Shown: one piece after another, positions 45,061 through 56,790 of the stretch
Layout: every line of letters begins with the position of its first letter
Numbering within the stretch: position 1 is the first letter of the stretch
Origin: Phyto melanocephala
Lineage: Eukaryota; Arthropoda; Insecta; Diptera; Rhinophoridae
Assembly (NCBI GenBank): GCA_941918925.1
Contig: OW799234.1
Span: forward strand, 59,376,968-59,440,967
Direction of reading: 5' to 3'
DNA length: 64,000 nucleotides
Notes under the pieces: generated by a model
Seen by the model: the letters and a program-made list of their open reading frames with translations, nothing else
Database searches by the model: none
Told to the model about the DNA's origin: nothing
Position numbers and translations under genes: made by a program

Positions 45061-45789
45061 GAATGAAGTATATTTCATGTTAATTTAAAAAACTCATCTT
45101 CTTTTATTCTATACCTCTGTAAAAACAACCTTTACAAATATTAAACTACAAGGACTTTTTTGCAATTGGACTATAAAAATTAAAATCTCAATGGGTTAGT
45201 ATTATCGCTGGGCTAAAGCATTCAGCTGTAATCTGGGTCAGTTCCTATAGGTTAGTTAGATTCAGAAATATCTGCTGCTCCACCCACAAAACGTAAGGTT
45301 GTGATTATTCTGTTTAGCAAGTATAACAGATGTAATAAAGAAGATGTTGCACACTGCAGAAAGAGAAAGTTTTACTATTGCAAAGCTCAGTAGGACAAAA
45401 GTGACGATTGACGATTATATATTCTCTTCAAAACAAGTAATCGGCGGTGCTATAGTAGGTCCGATTCTAAAACGATATTGCTACCTTTAGCTACCGGCCG
45501 TACTGATGGAAATTAGGATGGTTCTTGCCGCTATTAGAAATAGACCTCGGTCCGTCAAATAGTTTATAACAAATGTTAGCAAAATATACTTATATTAAGT
45601 CCACAAAAACAATGGAATAAAAAATGTCAAAAAAATATATGATAAAACCCTCACAGAATACACTAAATGTAAAGAAATTAAGTAAATACCCTTAATCCAC
45701 CTACTTAAATAGTTATGTCTTAAACATTTCATGTTAATTGAAAGAGAGAAAAACACTAACAAAACATCTTGACTTTTAAATATCTTTAA
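45061..45789. other. Noncoding stretch, no gene seen
   Basis: No coding sequence or element ends recognised. Confidence 0.4.
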
Positions 45790-46230
45790 TTGTTATAAAT
45801 TGTTGCATTGATAATCATTGAATTTGTTTTGATATTCAACAGGTATACACCTATGCCCAATTGGCATGTTGTGCGCTCTATGTGGAAACGAAATTTCCCT
45901 ATTAAAAACTATAATCCTATTTTCTCCATAAAAATCGACTAATTCAAGAACCCAGCAAATAAAGGGCAATGACAAAGGTAATGTTTTAAGGTCTCGTCCT
46001 CTTTCTCGTATGCTCTACATGGCATTTCCTCCAACAATCGAGCTAGATGAGTTCTCAACTCCATGTGACCTGTTATTACACTAGTTAGTCTCCTAATTGT
46101 TGGACTATTCTGTTTCAAAATATCTTGCAATTTCTCAAGATTTGGGTTACTACATAGAATTTTCGTCACTTTTCCAACCTCAGTGTTTTGCCATTTTCTG
46201 ACATGTTCCTCCATCACCCAGACTTTGAGT
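45790..46230 (-). pseudogene. Non-LTR retrotransposon C-terminal fragment
   Basis: The minus strand reads RKWQNTEVGKVTK, then TIRRLTSVITGHMELRTHLA and CRAYEKEDETLKHYLCHCP. This matches the C-terminal LTGH..L and CxxC..E.ET..H.L..CP zinc-like motif at the end of jockey-like pol proteins, with Tyr in place of the second Cys. A frameshift separates the last part (PFICWVLELVDFYG). It may or may not belong to the same element as 42230-43010; the intervening 2.8 kb holds a mariner remnant. Confidence 0.65.
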
Positions 46231-46627
46231 TCATATTTGAATCGTTGAAAGCGTTAGCATTTTCTAGTACTTAAAGATGAATAATTTAAATATTCATTAC
46301 ATGAAACTTGAAGTTAATTATCTAAAATATATGTATTTACACATCAAAAAGAAATTACCATAAAAAACTAAGTTTTAAAAATTATTATAAATTAATAGTT
46401 CATATATTTAAATATATGATCATATGAGTATAAATGAAAATACATAGAATTATATACAGAGACGTTTATCATATCAAACTATGTATGAAAAAACTTCTAA
46501 TATGTGATTTCATTTACGAGAGCCTATATTTTACAAACCCTTAGGGTAGTGTTACGCCACCCTGTATATATAGTAATCTGCTAATGATTTGTAACTTAAA
46601 TGAACAACTTGTTACTTTATATTTAAA
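46231..46627. other. AT-rich noncoding stretch
   Basis: Nothing recognised. Confidence 0.5.
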
Positions 46628-47220
46628 TTTTTATACCCTTCACACAGTGAAAAAGGGTATACATACATATACAGATTTGTCATTCCGTGTGAAATTTCTA
46701 CAATTTTCATTTTCAACCCCCTGGTATGTCAGTATGTCCGTGTGTATGTTGAAATCAACGTTTTGAAGGCCCCCGACAATGCCTGGATCCGCGCGAGGTA
46801 TCAGAAATATTCAGGAGCAGATCGGTACTGAAAATCAGAAATATTGGTGCATAAACAACGGAGATATAAGCAAAAAACCCAGACCACCTCGTTTTTTTCA
46901 CAACAACACATAAATATATACATACAAACGTGGTACACTGGATAGAGTGAACGTGGCATCGAATCCCACTGAGCCAAAAAGAAATTTTTTTTTATTTTTT
47001 TATTTTATATATTATTTATATTTTACTTGTTTTTTTTTTTCTTTGAAACATACATACGTAAACTCAATTCATAATTTTACAATGGGATATTTTTATATGT
47101 TTGTACGTATTTCATATGAGATGAATGGTGATACAAACAATTGTTATTGCATAACTACACGTTGTGAAGGGTATATAAGATTCGGTACGGCCGAATATAG
47201 AACTCTTACTTGTTTTTATT
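46628..47220 (+). repeat. Family-A dispersed repeat, copy 3 (inverted relative to copies 1 and 2)
   Basis: It starts TTTTTATACCCTTCACAC, carries TTTGTCATTCCGTGTGAAA and CCGTGTGTATGTTGAAATCA, and ends GATTCGGTACGGCCGAATAT followed by ACTCTTACTTGTTTTTATT. The 118-residue frame at 46947-47303 is a read-through of the repeat. Confidence 0.7.
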
Positions 47221-47544
47221 TACTATCAAGGCATATTCATTCACCAAGTAATCGCAGTTCAGAGAGAATTTTTTTGTTCATATTTTTCATTTATGAAGTT
47301 TGACATTTGAAATAAATTAAAGAAGAGAGAAAATAGTTTATTTTCTATTGATTTTGACAGCTGAAGTTTAAAATAAGTCAATAAAAAGTAATCAGCTGAA
47401 GAAACAAGACTACTTGATGAATAAATATGCCTTAATCAAGGTATTTAGATTAATTAAGCACTCGTATCCGATCAGCTAAATGTTTTTTATACACAGTTTA
47501 TCAGCGATACCAACTATTTTTTTAAAATATATTTGCATCTGTCA
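47221..47544. other. AT-rich noncoding stretch between repeats
   Basis: No feature recognised. CAGCTGAA occurs twice (about 47362 and 47393) without clear meaning. Confidence 0.4.
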
Positions 47545-48896
47545 AACTTATAGCCTGTTTAACGATGTCGAAAGAAAACCCAAGCGAAATTTTCATTCGT
47601 GCAAATCCGTTGAAAACAAAACCAAATTTTTAGTTTTTGTTGTTGTTTTCAATGGCCGATATTTTGTAAAATACATAATTAAACCATACAAATATTATCA
47701 CTACAAAAAGAAATAATAATAATTTAATAAATAAGTTGTGTTTTATTTAAATTCAACATCGGCCCTTAAAATTTAACCACCCTTAATAACTTCGATATGA
47801 TAGTAAAATGTTTTCGTAAATTTAGTCTTTCAATGAAAGTGGACGTTAAAGTAGGCGTGTCAATAAAGTTTCTGCTAATAAATACAACTTAGATATTTCA
47901 ATATAGTCCTTTATTTTCCTAAAAACTTTGTCAATATAGAAATAACATGAATTTAAGATAAACCGTTATATTTGAGGTAGGCGTTAAAGTGGGCGTGTCA
48001 CATAAACATTTTGGCACAACAAATACATTGATTAGAAGGATATACGTAGCAAAATTCATCATCATACCTCTAATTTTGTCGGTTTTACGAGCTTTTTAAT
48101 TTCATTAACGGTAGATAACGTGAAAAGTGGGCGTTATAGTAGGCGTGTCAAAGTTGTTTTTGCTAATGAGTACAACCTAGATGTTTCAATATAGTTCTTT
48201 ATTATTCCAAAATCTATATTAATAGAGAAATTATATGAATTTTGGGTAAAACGTTATATGGGAGGTGGGCGTAAAAGTGGGCGTGGCACATTGATTTTCC
48301 GTTGCAAAAAAGCCTCTCACCAAAAAGCAAAGTGTGCAAAATTTCAGAGTCGTACATCCAATTTTGTTGCTTTTATCATGTTTTTGTTTTTATATATACC
48401 GAAAAATACACTGTGCAGTATAAATTTTCGTACATTTTGATCGATAGCTCTTTTCCTAATGCATAGATTTAGATAATTTTTGGGGAAAAATATTGTTTTT
48501 ACTCAGGAAACACATATTCGAAGTTTCATGTGTCTACGTTAATGCGTTTGGACACAATTCCATTTTATTCGATGTTCGAAGGACACTGTTTTTTCGACCT
48601 AATCTTGCTTTTCGAGCTATAACTCTCTTTCTAATATTCTGATGTAGCCCATTTTCAACAAACCTTGTCTATAAGAAAGATTCTGGCAAAATTTGAGCCC
48701 CCTAGCTTTTTCGGTGCGACCTCTATCATGCTTTCAACAGACAGACAGACGGACGGACATAGCTAGATCGTCATCAAATCAAACCCTGATTCAGAATATA
48801 TATACTTTATGGGGTCTAAAATGGATATTTCGATGTGTTACAAACGAAATGACAAAATGAATATACCCCCACCATTTTTTTTGTGGCGGGTATAAT
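47545..48896 (+). repeat. Family-C dispersed repeat, copy 1
   Basis: The left part (47545-47648) is half of the foldback MITE also seen at 51976-52136. It joins directly to the tail of a deleted mariner (about 47649-47784, GGCCGATATTTTG to TTAAAATTTAACCACCC). Then two modules of about 288 bp begin (GTGGACGTTAAAGTAGGCGTG at 47839 and GTGGGCGTTATAGTAGGCGTG at 48129). The right end has AGACAGACGGACGGACATAG, ATATATACTTTATGGGGTC and CACCATTTTTTTTGTGGCGG. The usual left end is missing. Confidence 0.7.
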
Positions 48897-50569
48897 AACA
48901 GTTTTATAAGAAATTTTACAAAAGAAATTATATTGCGATAATACAGTTTCTGTTGTCTTGATTTGCTAATTCATTTGGTTCTTTTTTTCTTGTTGTCAAA
49001 AAGTTTATAATTTATTTTTGTCATATTTGAAAACAGATACATATGTACGTATATTTAAAAGGTTTTCGAAGAATTATTTTTTTTATTTACGTACATAAGT
49101 ATGTGCATGATGTTCAAAATTAAAATAATTATAATACTATGCATTTCTTTATTTTAAAATGATTATGAATTAATTAAATGTTTCTTTATTTTTAAAAACA
49201 AATAAACAATTTGGTATGCGCGTTGGACTGAACTAATTTATTAAGTTAATTATTTTATATGCCAAACTATGTATATGTTTTAAACGAATTAACAACTTAA
49301 TTGTAATTTTAGAGGTTTTAGTCAAACCTGTACTCTAATATATATTTAGTATATTTTTCCTAAATTTCACTTTTACGTTTTAATTAAACTGTCATATGTA
49401 TAAAGACGCATTTAAGCTGGTCTACAGAAAAATTTATCAAACATAATAACAAAACGAAGAAAAAGCTGACTTTTAATTAAACATGTATTTCACATTCTCT
49501 GTATTAAAGTAACAGCTTTTTCGAAGTCCAAATAAATTGTAACTTAACTTTAATTAGCAAGTCTTCAAAGTCAATACAAGTCCATCAACTGTGATGACTA
49601 ACCAACACATGGTCATCATCAGCAACAACCCCTCAATCCCACGAACAAAATAAATACACATTCAGATATAAGCTAAATATAACTAAAACACTGAAGGGGC
49701 CCATTAACAGTCCATTTTTAGTAAATTGATCTCATTTTACACGCGTACACCTTGATTGAGATTTTTATGTGGTAAAAATACAAACATGTTCATCTCAATA
49801 TGCGTGTGTGTGTGTGTTGATCCTTAAAGCATCTTAAATAATTTTGTTCGTGCATTCTTGAGTTTATTTGTTGTAAATGAATGAAGTGTACGCGCACAGG
49901 ACGAAAGCTAGAATCGGTTTTGGCAGCAGAGAAATTAGTAATCAGCACGAATATTATAGCCAGATGGCTTAATACAACTGAAAACGTGACCAATGATTCT
50001 TTTGTTATTTTTTTTGGTTTAAAACAAGCATGATGCTCACCGTCATCATCAGCATCATGATTTTTTTGATAATGAAATCACATTTACACATATAAAAGTA
50101 CCATAAACAAAATAAAAAGCAACAAATTTTTGTAATGAAAATACCTGGTTAAAAAGGAAACACACACCTAAACAGTCTTTTTTTGTTCTTAAGGAACAAA
50201 ATCAAGAAAGCTTTAAATATGCATTTAGAATAATAAATAACTCCTTCTTTATACAAACTTACAAAAACATATCTGAAATGAAATAGAAAAAAAAATAATA
50301 CAATGTTCCAAAAAAATGTATGTACATGTATTTCAATGAAAGTGTTAAGTGTTGGTAATTTCAATAAAATGTTTTTGGGTTTTGATATGGATCTTATTCG
50401 TACTTCAGGAATATTTCATAAGGGAGAGGAGACATAAATTAATATCCATCGTTTTAAAATACTGAAGGGAATTCAGATTTCTATTTTTAAATGTCACTTT
50501 GTGAGTATTAAAAGATTTACTTAAAATTGAGTTTTTCACCACCAACCAGTGACTTATAACAAACCAAAT
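48897..50569. other. Noncoding stretch, no gene seen
   Basis: AT-rich, with a TG microsatellite at about 49801-49818. No coding sequence supported. Confidence 0.45.
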
Positions 50570-50820
50570 CTCTACTCCTGTGGAGGTGTGTCAGCGGAAA
50601 TGGTTTTTTTTAGGCCACACACTTCGTAGATCAACTTACAACATTGCTTCGGTGAAATCCGTAAGGAAGAGGTCGACGTATAGGAGCACCGATGGACAAG
50701 ATGTATTTATCTGGATCTGCAAATTACTCATAAATGACGTCAGCCAAGCATCTAGCAATAGAGTCTGGCATAAAAGGACGGTTGATGCCCTATGTTCAAC
50801 TGGGAGTCAAGAATAACAGA
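50570..50820 (+). pseudogene. RTE-like non-LTR retrotransposon C-terminal fragment
   Basis: The plus-strand frame reads RKWFFLGHTLRR, then NIASVKSVRKRSTYRS and NRVWHKRTVDALCSTGSQE. This resembles the end of RTE-type pol proteins (W.W.GH.LR, N.AR.AL.W.P.G.R..GRP, VDALCST). The GRP block is degraded. There is no upstream reverse transcriptase, so this is a 5'-truncated remnant. Confidence 0.6.
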
Positions 50821-51096
50821 AGTGCCTTTAACTGCATCTACAACTAAGCGAAATCTTTTAGAATTTTTTTTTATATTTTGTAAGATTTCTTTTTTATCAG
50901 GGCTGTCTGTACGTTAAATTTCATATGAAATAAATGTAAACAATAAATTACCGTCCTTATAAATAATGTTTAAGTGTTATCTTTGTGCAGAGTATTGCTT
51001 TTTAATCTAATATAATAGAAACCACAATTATATCACTGGGTACTTAAAATTAAAGTTTTACCTAAACCTACAACAAACTAGATCGATTTTGTTGTT

Positions 51097-52319
51097 GTAC
51101 CCGCCACCAAAAAAATAGTGGGGGTATATTCATTTTGTCATTCCGTTTGTTACACATCGAAATATCAATTTACGACCCCATAAAGTATATATGTTCTGAA
51201 TCGGGGTTTGATTTATGACGATCTAGCTATGTCTGTTGAAAGCTGTTGAAAGCACGATAGAGGTCGGACCGAAAAAGCTGGGAGCTCCAATTTTGCCAGA
51301 CAAGGATTGTTTGGTGTTGAAAATCTGAATATTTCGAAGAGAGTTATAGCTCGTAATGCAAGAGTAGGTAAAAAAAACCTTGTCCTTCCAACATCGAATA
51401 AAATGGAATTGTGTCCAAACGCATTAACGTAGAGTCATGAAACTTCGAATATATATTTTCTGAGTAAAAACATTATTTTTCCTTGAAAATCTATGAATTA
51501 GGAAAGGAGTTTTATATCAATATGTACGAAAATGTATACCTCACAGTGTATTTTTCGGTATATTCTAAATTTAAAACGTAATAAAACAGACAAAATTAGA
51601 TGTTCGATTCTGAAATTTCACAAACATTGCTTTTTGGTCAATGTGACACGCCTACTTTTACGTCTACCTTCTATATAACGCTTTATCTTAAATTCATATA
51701 ATTTCTCTATAAATAAAGATTTTGGAATAAAAAGGGACTGTATTGAAATATCTAAGTTGTATTCATTAGCAGAAACAACTTCAACACGCCTACTATGACT
51801 CCCACTTTTCACGTTATCTATTGTTAATGAAATTTAAAAGCTCCAATTCATATAATTTCTCTATGGACAAACTTTTTGGAAGATTAAAGGACTACATTGA
51901 AATATCTTAGTTTTATTTATTAGCAGAAACTCTATTGACACACCCACTTCACCGTCCACTTTCATTGAAAGACTAACTGCCTGTTCAACGATGTCGAAAG
52001 AAAACACAAGCGAACTTTCATTCGTACAAATATATTGAAAACAACAACAAAAACTAAAAATTTGTTTTTGTTTTCAACGTATTTGTACGAATGAAAGTTC
52101 GCTTGTGTTTTCTTTCGACATCGTTGAACAGGCAGTTAATTTACAAAATTATTTCACTAGCCTATCGAAGTGATAAAAATTTTAGTATAAAGAGATTATT
52201 CCGTAGCGATTACTGTTAATAACAAACAAATACATTTTGTGCTATAAAAGTACACGAAATTGTTGGTGGGTATAAAAGATTCGGCACAGCCGAATATAGT
52301 ACTCTTACTTGTTTTTATT
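51097..52319 (-). repeat. Family-C dispersed repeat, copy 2, with a foldback MITE inside
   Basis: It starts TACCCGCCACCAAAAAAATA and has the CCCATAAAGTATATATGTTC block. Two modules follow with reversed boxes near 51644 and 51785, and a last box near 51945. It ends GATTCGGCACAGCCGAATAT then ACTCTTACTTG. Relative to copy 4 it lacks the mariner but has gained the MITE at 51976-52136. Confidence 0.75.
51976..52136. mobile_element. Foldback MITE, 161 bp, TA target duplication
   Basis: ACTGCCTGTTCAACGATGTC (start) is inverted at the end. The two arms pair over about 75 bp around an AT-rich centre. TA flanks both sides (51974-51975 and 52137-52138). Copy 4 of family C reads GAAAGACTACATTTAC at the same place, a pre-insertion site. 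Half of the same MITE is seen at 47545-47648. The TA duplication suggests mobilisation by a Tc1/mariner-type transposase (inference). Confidence 0.82.
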
Positions 52320-52914
52320 AAAATCGGTTGCGTAATGTGAGCGTAAACTGCGTAACACAAAATCGTTTTGCCTACTATTTTATAAAAGAATAAGGTACAT
52401 GTCAAATTTTAATGCCTTACCCCTAAAGTTCTTATTAAGTTTTATTTTCAATTTTCATTTATATATATTTTTTTTAATTTTCGTATAACTTTTTTTTAAC
52501 TCCGACTATAAACAACAACAAAAATTACAATGGTGTGGTACAATACAATTGATCTCACAATGTATTGACAAGAGTTATTTTAACATAATTTTGAAATAAC
52601 TGGTGGCTCACTTTAACTGTGCCTCACTGCATATTATTTAACTCAACTAATATTTAGCCTAAAAGATGTTTGGAAATTAGTTTTCTACCGTCGAATAGTT
52701 TTTATTATTGACAATATCCACAGCTGTTTGGGTGTCATGATCCAATTGAAATAGAAGGTGCATCAACATATAACGTTAACTTACGAATACTCATTAGTCA
52801 ATAAAACATTTTTGACGGCAATACAATATTTACACAAGTGTAAGAATATCGTTTAAATACTTTTTTCTACTTTAATTCATTTATAAGACTTTTTACTATG
52901 TCTAGTAGAATTTA
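52320..52914. other. Upstream region of the candidate small gene
   Basis: AT-rich, no transposon ends recognised. ACACAAGTGTAAGAATAT at 52832-52849 recurs exactly at 60115-60132. It could be a shared repeat remnant or a regulatory word. Confidence 0.4.
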
Positions 52915-52915
52915 G

Positions 52916-52923
52916 TATAAATA
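52916..52923 (+). promoter_or_regulatory. Candidate TATA box
   Basis: TATAAATA lies 106 bp upstream of the ATG at 53022. Such words are common in AT-rich DNA, so support comes mainly from its position before a signal-peptide frame. Confidence 0.4.
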
Positions 52924-53021
52924 TAAAAAAAAATTTAAAGTGTAAGTTATTTAGCTTTTGGATCTTAAGAATTCAAGAGCGTTTTAAAATACTTATATCT
53001 CAGGAGACCCAATTTTTTAAA

Positions 53022-53279
53022 ATGAAAAATTGTTTGGCTTTAAATTTAGCCATTTTTGCCTTGGGTTTTGTCGTGCAATGCAGCTCAGCTGCATCCGTTG
53101 TCACTGCTGTCAATAGGAGCACTTACCAAGATTGCTTGGGAGTTGAACCCAAAGTTAATAAAGTAGTAGCTGAAAATATTATATTATTCAATCAATCTGA
53201 AGAAGTATTTATGTATCAAATGATAATTTTTGCCCAGCTGATAATTTTTTTATTTATATTATCCTGTTTATATATGTAA
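53022..53279 (+). CDS. Candidate small secreted or membrane protein, 85 aa
   Basis: The frame starts with a textbook signal peptide: Lys2, hydrophobic ALNLAIFALGFVVQC, small residues SSAAS around a likely cleavage near residue 23-24. The next part (SVVTAVNRSTYQDCLGVEPK) is less AT-rich than the surroundings and reads like real coding sequence. After about residue 60 the composition turns AT-rich, and the tail MIIFAQLIIFLFILSCLYM is a possible membrane segment or intron sequence read through. A weak donor (GAA|GTATTT) sits at about 53207. AATAAA follows at 53313, 34 bases after the stop. It may be a complete one-exon gene or a gene whose 3' part was lost to the repeat at 53641. I do not recognise the family. 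Confidence 0.45.
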   Translation: MKNCLALNLAIFALGFVVQCSSAASVVTAVNRSTYQDCLGVEPKVNKVVAENIILFNQSEEVFMYQMIIFAQLIIFLFILSCLYM

Positions 53280-53312
53280 CTTGTAGTTTAGTTTAGTTTT
53301 GTTTTTTTTTCT

Positions 53313-53318
53313 AATAAA
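53313..53318 (+). terminator. Candidate polyadenylation signal
   Basis: AATAAA lies 34 bases after the stop of the small frame at 53022-53279. Confidence 0.4.
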
Positions 53319-53640
53319 TGAAAAATATATTTTAAATTAATGCAAAAAAACTCTTGTTTTAAAGTAAAAAGGAATAAATGTCAGAACATTAATGAGTATT
53401 TATATTTCAATAAGTCAATCTATCCAAATAATGAAAATAGTCAGCCTGTGTAGTTTTTGTATCAGAAACGAATTTTTTTATTTGACGAAATAAATACTCC
53501 CTAGTAATTATTTTGGTTGGATTGATTAATTTCAATAATTCTAATATTTAGGTTCAACTTGAACATGTTTTTAACTTAACTTTTTAACTTTTATGCTAGA
53601 TTTAACATTTTTTTCTTAAGTTAGCACAAAAGATTTTCAA
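53319..53640. other. AT-rich noncoding stretch
   Basis: No feature recognised between the candidate gene and the family-A repeat. Confidence 0.5.
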
Positions 53641-54366
53641 ACAAGTAAGAGTGCTATATTCGGCCGTGCCTAATCTTATATACCCTTCACAACGTGTAGT
53701 CATGCAATAACAGTAGTTTGTATCACCATTCATCTCATATGAAATACGTACATACATATATAAAAAACATACATGTATAAAAAAAAATCCCATTGTAAAT
53801 TATAAATTTACGTATTTATGTTACAAAAAATAAAATAAAAAATTAAAAAAAAATTAATATATAAATAATAAATATAAAACAAAAAAATAAAAAAAAAATT
53901 AAAAAAATAATAAAAATATAAATAATATATTAAATAAAAAATTAAAAAAAAAAAAAAAAAAATTTTGGCTCAGCTGGGATTCGATGCCACGTTTACTCTA
54001 TACACGTTTGGATGTATGTTGTTGTTGTAATGTTGCTTTTGTGAAAAAAATCGAGGTGGTCGTGGGTTTTTGTTCATATCTCAGTTGTTAATGTACCGAT
54101 GTTTTTGATTTTCAACACCGATCTACTCCCAAATATTTCTGATATTTTAATACCTCTCCCGGGCCCAAGCGATGTCGGGGGGGCTTCAAAAAGTTGATTT
54201 CAACATACACACGAATAGACTGATAGACTGACAGAACATAATCGACTCCCCTTATCACAAGCTTTCAGAAAATATATACTTTATGGGGTCGGAAATGAAA
54301 ATTGTAGAAATTTCACACGGAATGACAAACCTATATATACCATTTTTCACTGTGTGAAGGGTATAA
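53641..54366 (-). repeat. Family-A dispersed repeat, copy 2
   Basis: It runs in the same order as copy 1: ACAAGTAAGAGTGCTATATT, TATACCCTTCACAACGTG, a long A-rich tract (53820-53965), ATTCGATGCCACGTTTACTC, TTCACACGGAATGACAAACC and a closing TTCACTGTGTGAAGGGTATA. Strand is assigned to match copy 1. Confidence 0.75.
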
Positions 54367-54619
54367 AAAGTGCTAAGTGCTAGTTTAGCACTTTTAAATA
54401 ATAATCCGTCATTTTTTGCACTTTTTCATATAAAATTTAAATGCAATAAAGTATTTTTTATATGTAAGTTTTAGATGATATTTTCTTTCTTGTAAAGGTT
54501 ATCGCTGGTAAAATATATATAAAAGAATAGCTGATGGACATAATTTTGGGAGATGAGGAAGAAATATTTAAAGAATAATTTCTACCAAATCCGTATTTAG
54601 GATATGAATTCGAAACGTT

Positions 54620-54785
54620 ATTAAAAGATAATAAAGAAAAAAAATATAATATCTTCTGAAGAAGAAGACACAATCAGAAAAATATGTTTAAATTTTTTAA
54701 AATCGCTTATAAATGAACTAAAATATCGGCTTCCCAAAAATATTTTGATATTAAAACAAAATTTTAATATTTTGAATAAATTATA
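54620..54785 (+). pseudogene. Possible hAT transposase fragment
   Basis: One plus-strand frame reads SSEEEDTIRKICLNFLKSLI, then NELKYRLPKNILILKQ, before a stop. This resembles a helical segment in the middle of hAT transposases (C..FL..L...L..RLP.N...L). There are no flanking motifs or ends, so it is a weak call. The frame on the minus strand at 54458-54673 is a shadow. Confidence 0.35.
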
Positions 54786-55004
54786 AATATCCTTAAACAA
54801 ATAGAGGCACCTATTACTTTGTATCTTAGCAGATATGAATTTTAGTATAGCTGAAATGGAACAAGTAAGAGCACTATATTCGGCTGTGCCGAATCTTTTA
54901 TACCCACCACCAATTTGGTGTATATTTAAAGCACATTATTTATTATTTTGTTAATCGCTATGGAATAATCTCTTTATAATAAAATATGTATCACTTTCTT
55001 TGTA

Positions 55005-55587
55005 TAGGCTGGTTAAATTTTAAGGGCCCATGTTGAAGGTGAACTACACCTAGTCTTTAAATTTGTTTTCTGCATTTCACTTGACATTTCTCAATCTCAA
55101 ACTTACTCAATTTGATCCGTGGAAAGATACGCAAATGAGCAACGCTTTAAAGTTATTCAGGTTTTTTATAAAAATTGGCGTTCAAATCAAAATGCATTTT
55201 ATGCACTTCGTAATTATTTTAATCAACATAATCATTCAAATTCGTCCACAATCGGGAGAATTGTAACAAATATTTAAATTTCTGCAAAACAGGTCTGTAT
55301 AAAATGTTAGAAAATCTGTGATTGCCTTCTTAGTGCGTTGAATGGGAATCACTGATGGTTTTTGCGATAGAGCATCATTGAGCATCAACATTGTCATTGA
55401 AAATTTGGACCATCAGATAGAGGAGTGGTGCCAAGGATTGGGGGGGGGTTGCATTTGGCCGATATTTTGTTAAATAGATAATTGAACCATAAAAATATTA
55501 TAATTACAAAAAGAAATAATAATAATATCCTAAATAATTTGTGTTTTATTTAAATTCAACATCGGTCCTTAAAATTTAACCACCCTT
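55005..55587 (+). mobile_element. Internally deleted rosa-like mariner in family-C copy 3
   Basis: The inverted ends share GGTTAAATTTTAAGGGCC (left) and the reverse complement of that motif at the right (TTAAAATTTAACCACCC). TA flanks both ends. The interior encodes, in broken frames, the transposase N-terminus (about 55110-55270) joined to a C-terminal scrap (IENLDHQIEE-like, about 55395-55470). Confidence 0.7.
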
Positions 55588-55641
55588 TATAACTTCGATA
55601 TGCTACTAAAATGCTTTTGTAAATGTAGTATTTTAGTAAAA

Positions 55642-56790
55642 GTGGGCGTTAAAGTAGGAGTGTCAATAAAGTTTCTGCTAATAAATACAACTTAGATATT
55701 TCAATATGGTCCTTTATTTTCCCAAAAACTTTGTCAATAGAGAAATTACATGAATTTAAGATAAACCGTTATATGGGAGGTAGGCGTTCAAGTGGGCGTC
55801 TCACCTAAACTTTTTGGCACAACAATTACATTGATTAGAAGGATATATGTAGCAAATTTGATCATCATACCTCTTATTTTGGCGGATTTATGAGCATTTA
55901 AGTTTCATTAACGGTAGAAAACGTAAAAAGTGGGCGATATAGTAGGCGTGTCAAAGTTGTTTTTGCGAATGAGTACCACTTATGTGTTTCAATTTAGCCC
56001 TTTATTATTCCAAAATCTTTATTAATAGAGAAATTATATGAATTGTAGGTAAAACGTTATATGGGAGGTGGGCGTAAAAGTAGGCGTGGCACCTTAATTT
56101 TCTGGAACAGTTATGACACTTCCTAGGGGGATATACGTGGCAAATTTGATCATCATACCTCTACTTTTGGCGGTCTTATGAGCTTTTAAATTACATTAAC
56201 GGTAGATAACGTGAAAAGTGGGCGTTATAGTAGGCGTCTCAAAGTTATTTTTGCAAATGAGTACAACTTAGGTGTTTCAATATAGCCCTTTATTATTCCA
56301 AAATCTTTATTAATAGAGAAATTATATGAATTTTAGGTAAAACGTTATATGGGAGGTGGGCGTAAAAGTAGGCGTGGCACCTTAATGTTCTAGCACAGTA
56401 TTGATATAGCCTAGGGGGATATACGTAGCAAGTTTTATCATCATACCTCTAATTTTGCCGGTTTTATGAGCTTTTAAATTTCATTACGGTAGATAACGTG
56501 AATAGTGGGCGTTATAGTAGGCGTGTCAAAGTTATTTTCGCGAATGCGCACAACCTAGGTGTTTCAATATAGGCCTTTATTATTCCAAAATCTTTATTAA
56601 TAGAGAAATTATATGAATTTTAGTTAAAACGTTATATGGGAGGTGGGCGTAAAAGTGGGCGTGGCACATTTATTTTCCGTTACAAAAAAGCCACTCACCA
56701 AAAAGCAGAGTGTGCAAGATTTCAGAGTCGTACATCCAATTTTGTTGCTTTTATGACGTTTTTGTTTTTAAATATACCGAAAAATACACT
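55642..56790 (+). repeat. Tandem array of four 288-bp modules
   Basis: The box GTGGGCG or GTAGGCG starts at 55642, 55780, 55930, 56068, 56219, 56356, 56505 and 56643. Spacings alternate 138, 150, 138, 151, 137, 149 and 138 bp. Each box is followed about 9 bases later by a second GGCGT word. Copies 1, 2 and 4 of family C have about two modules. Confidence 0.88.

Noticed and set aside
47480..47716. 78-residue frame ending in YKYYHYKKK, also seen on the minus strand at 58234
   Set aside because: Both frames read through the same mariner tail in family-C repeats.
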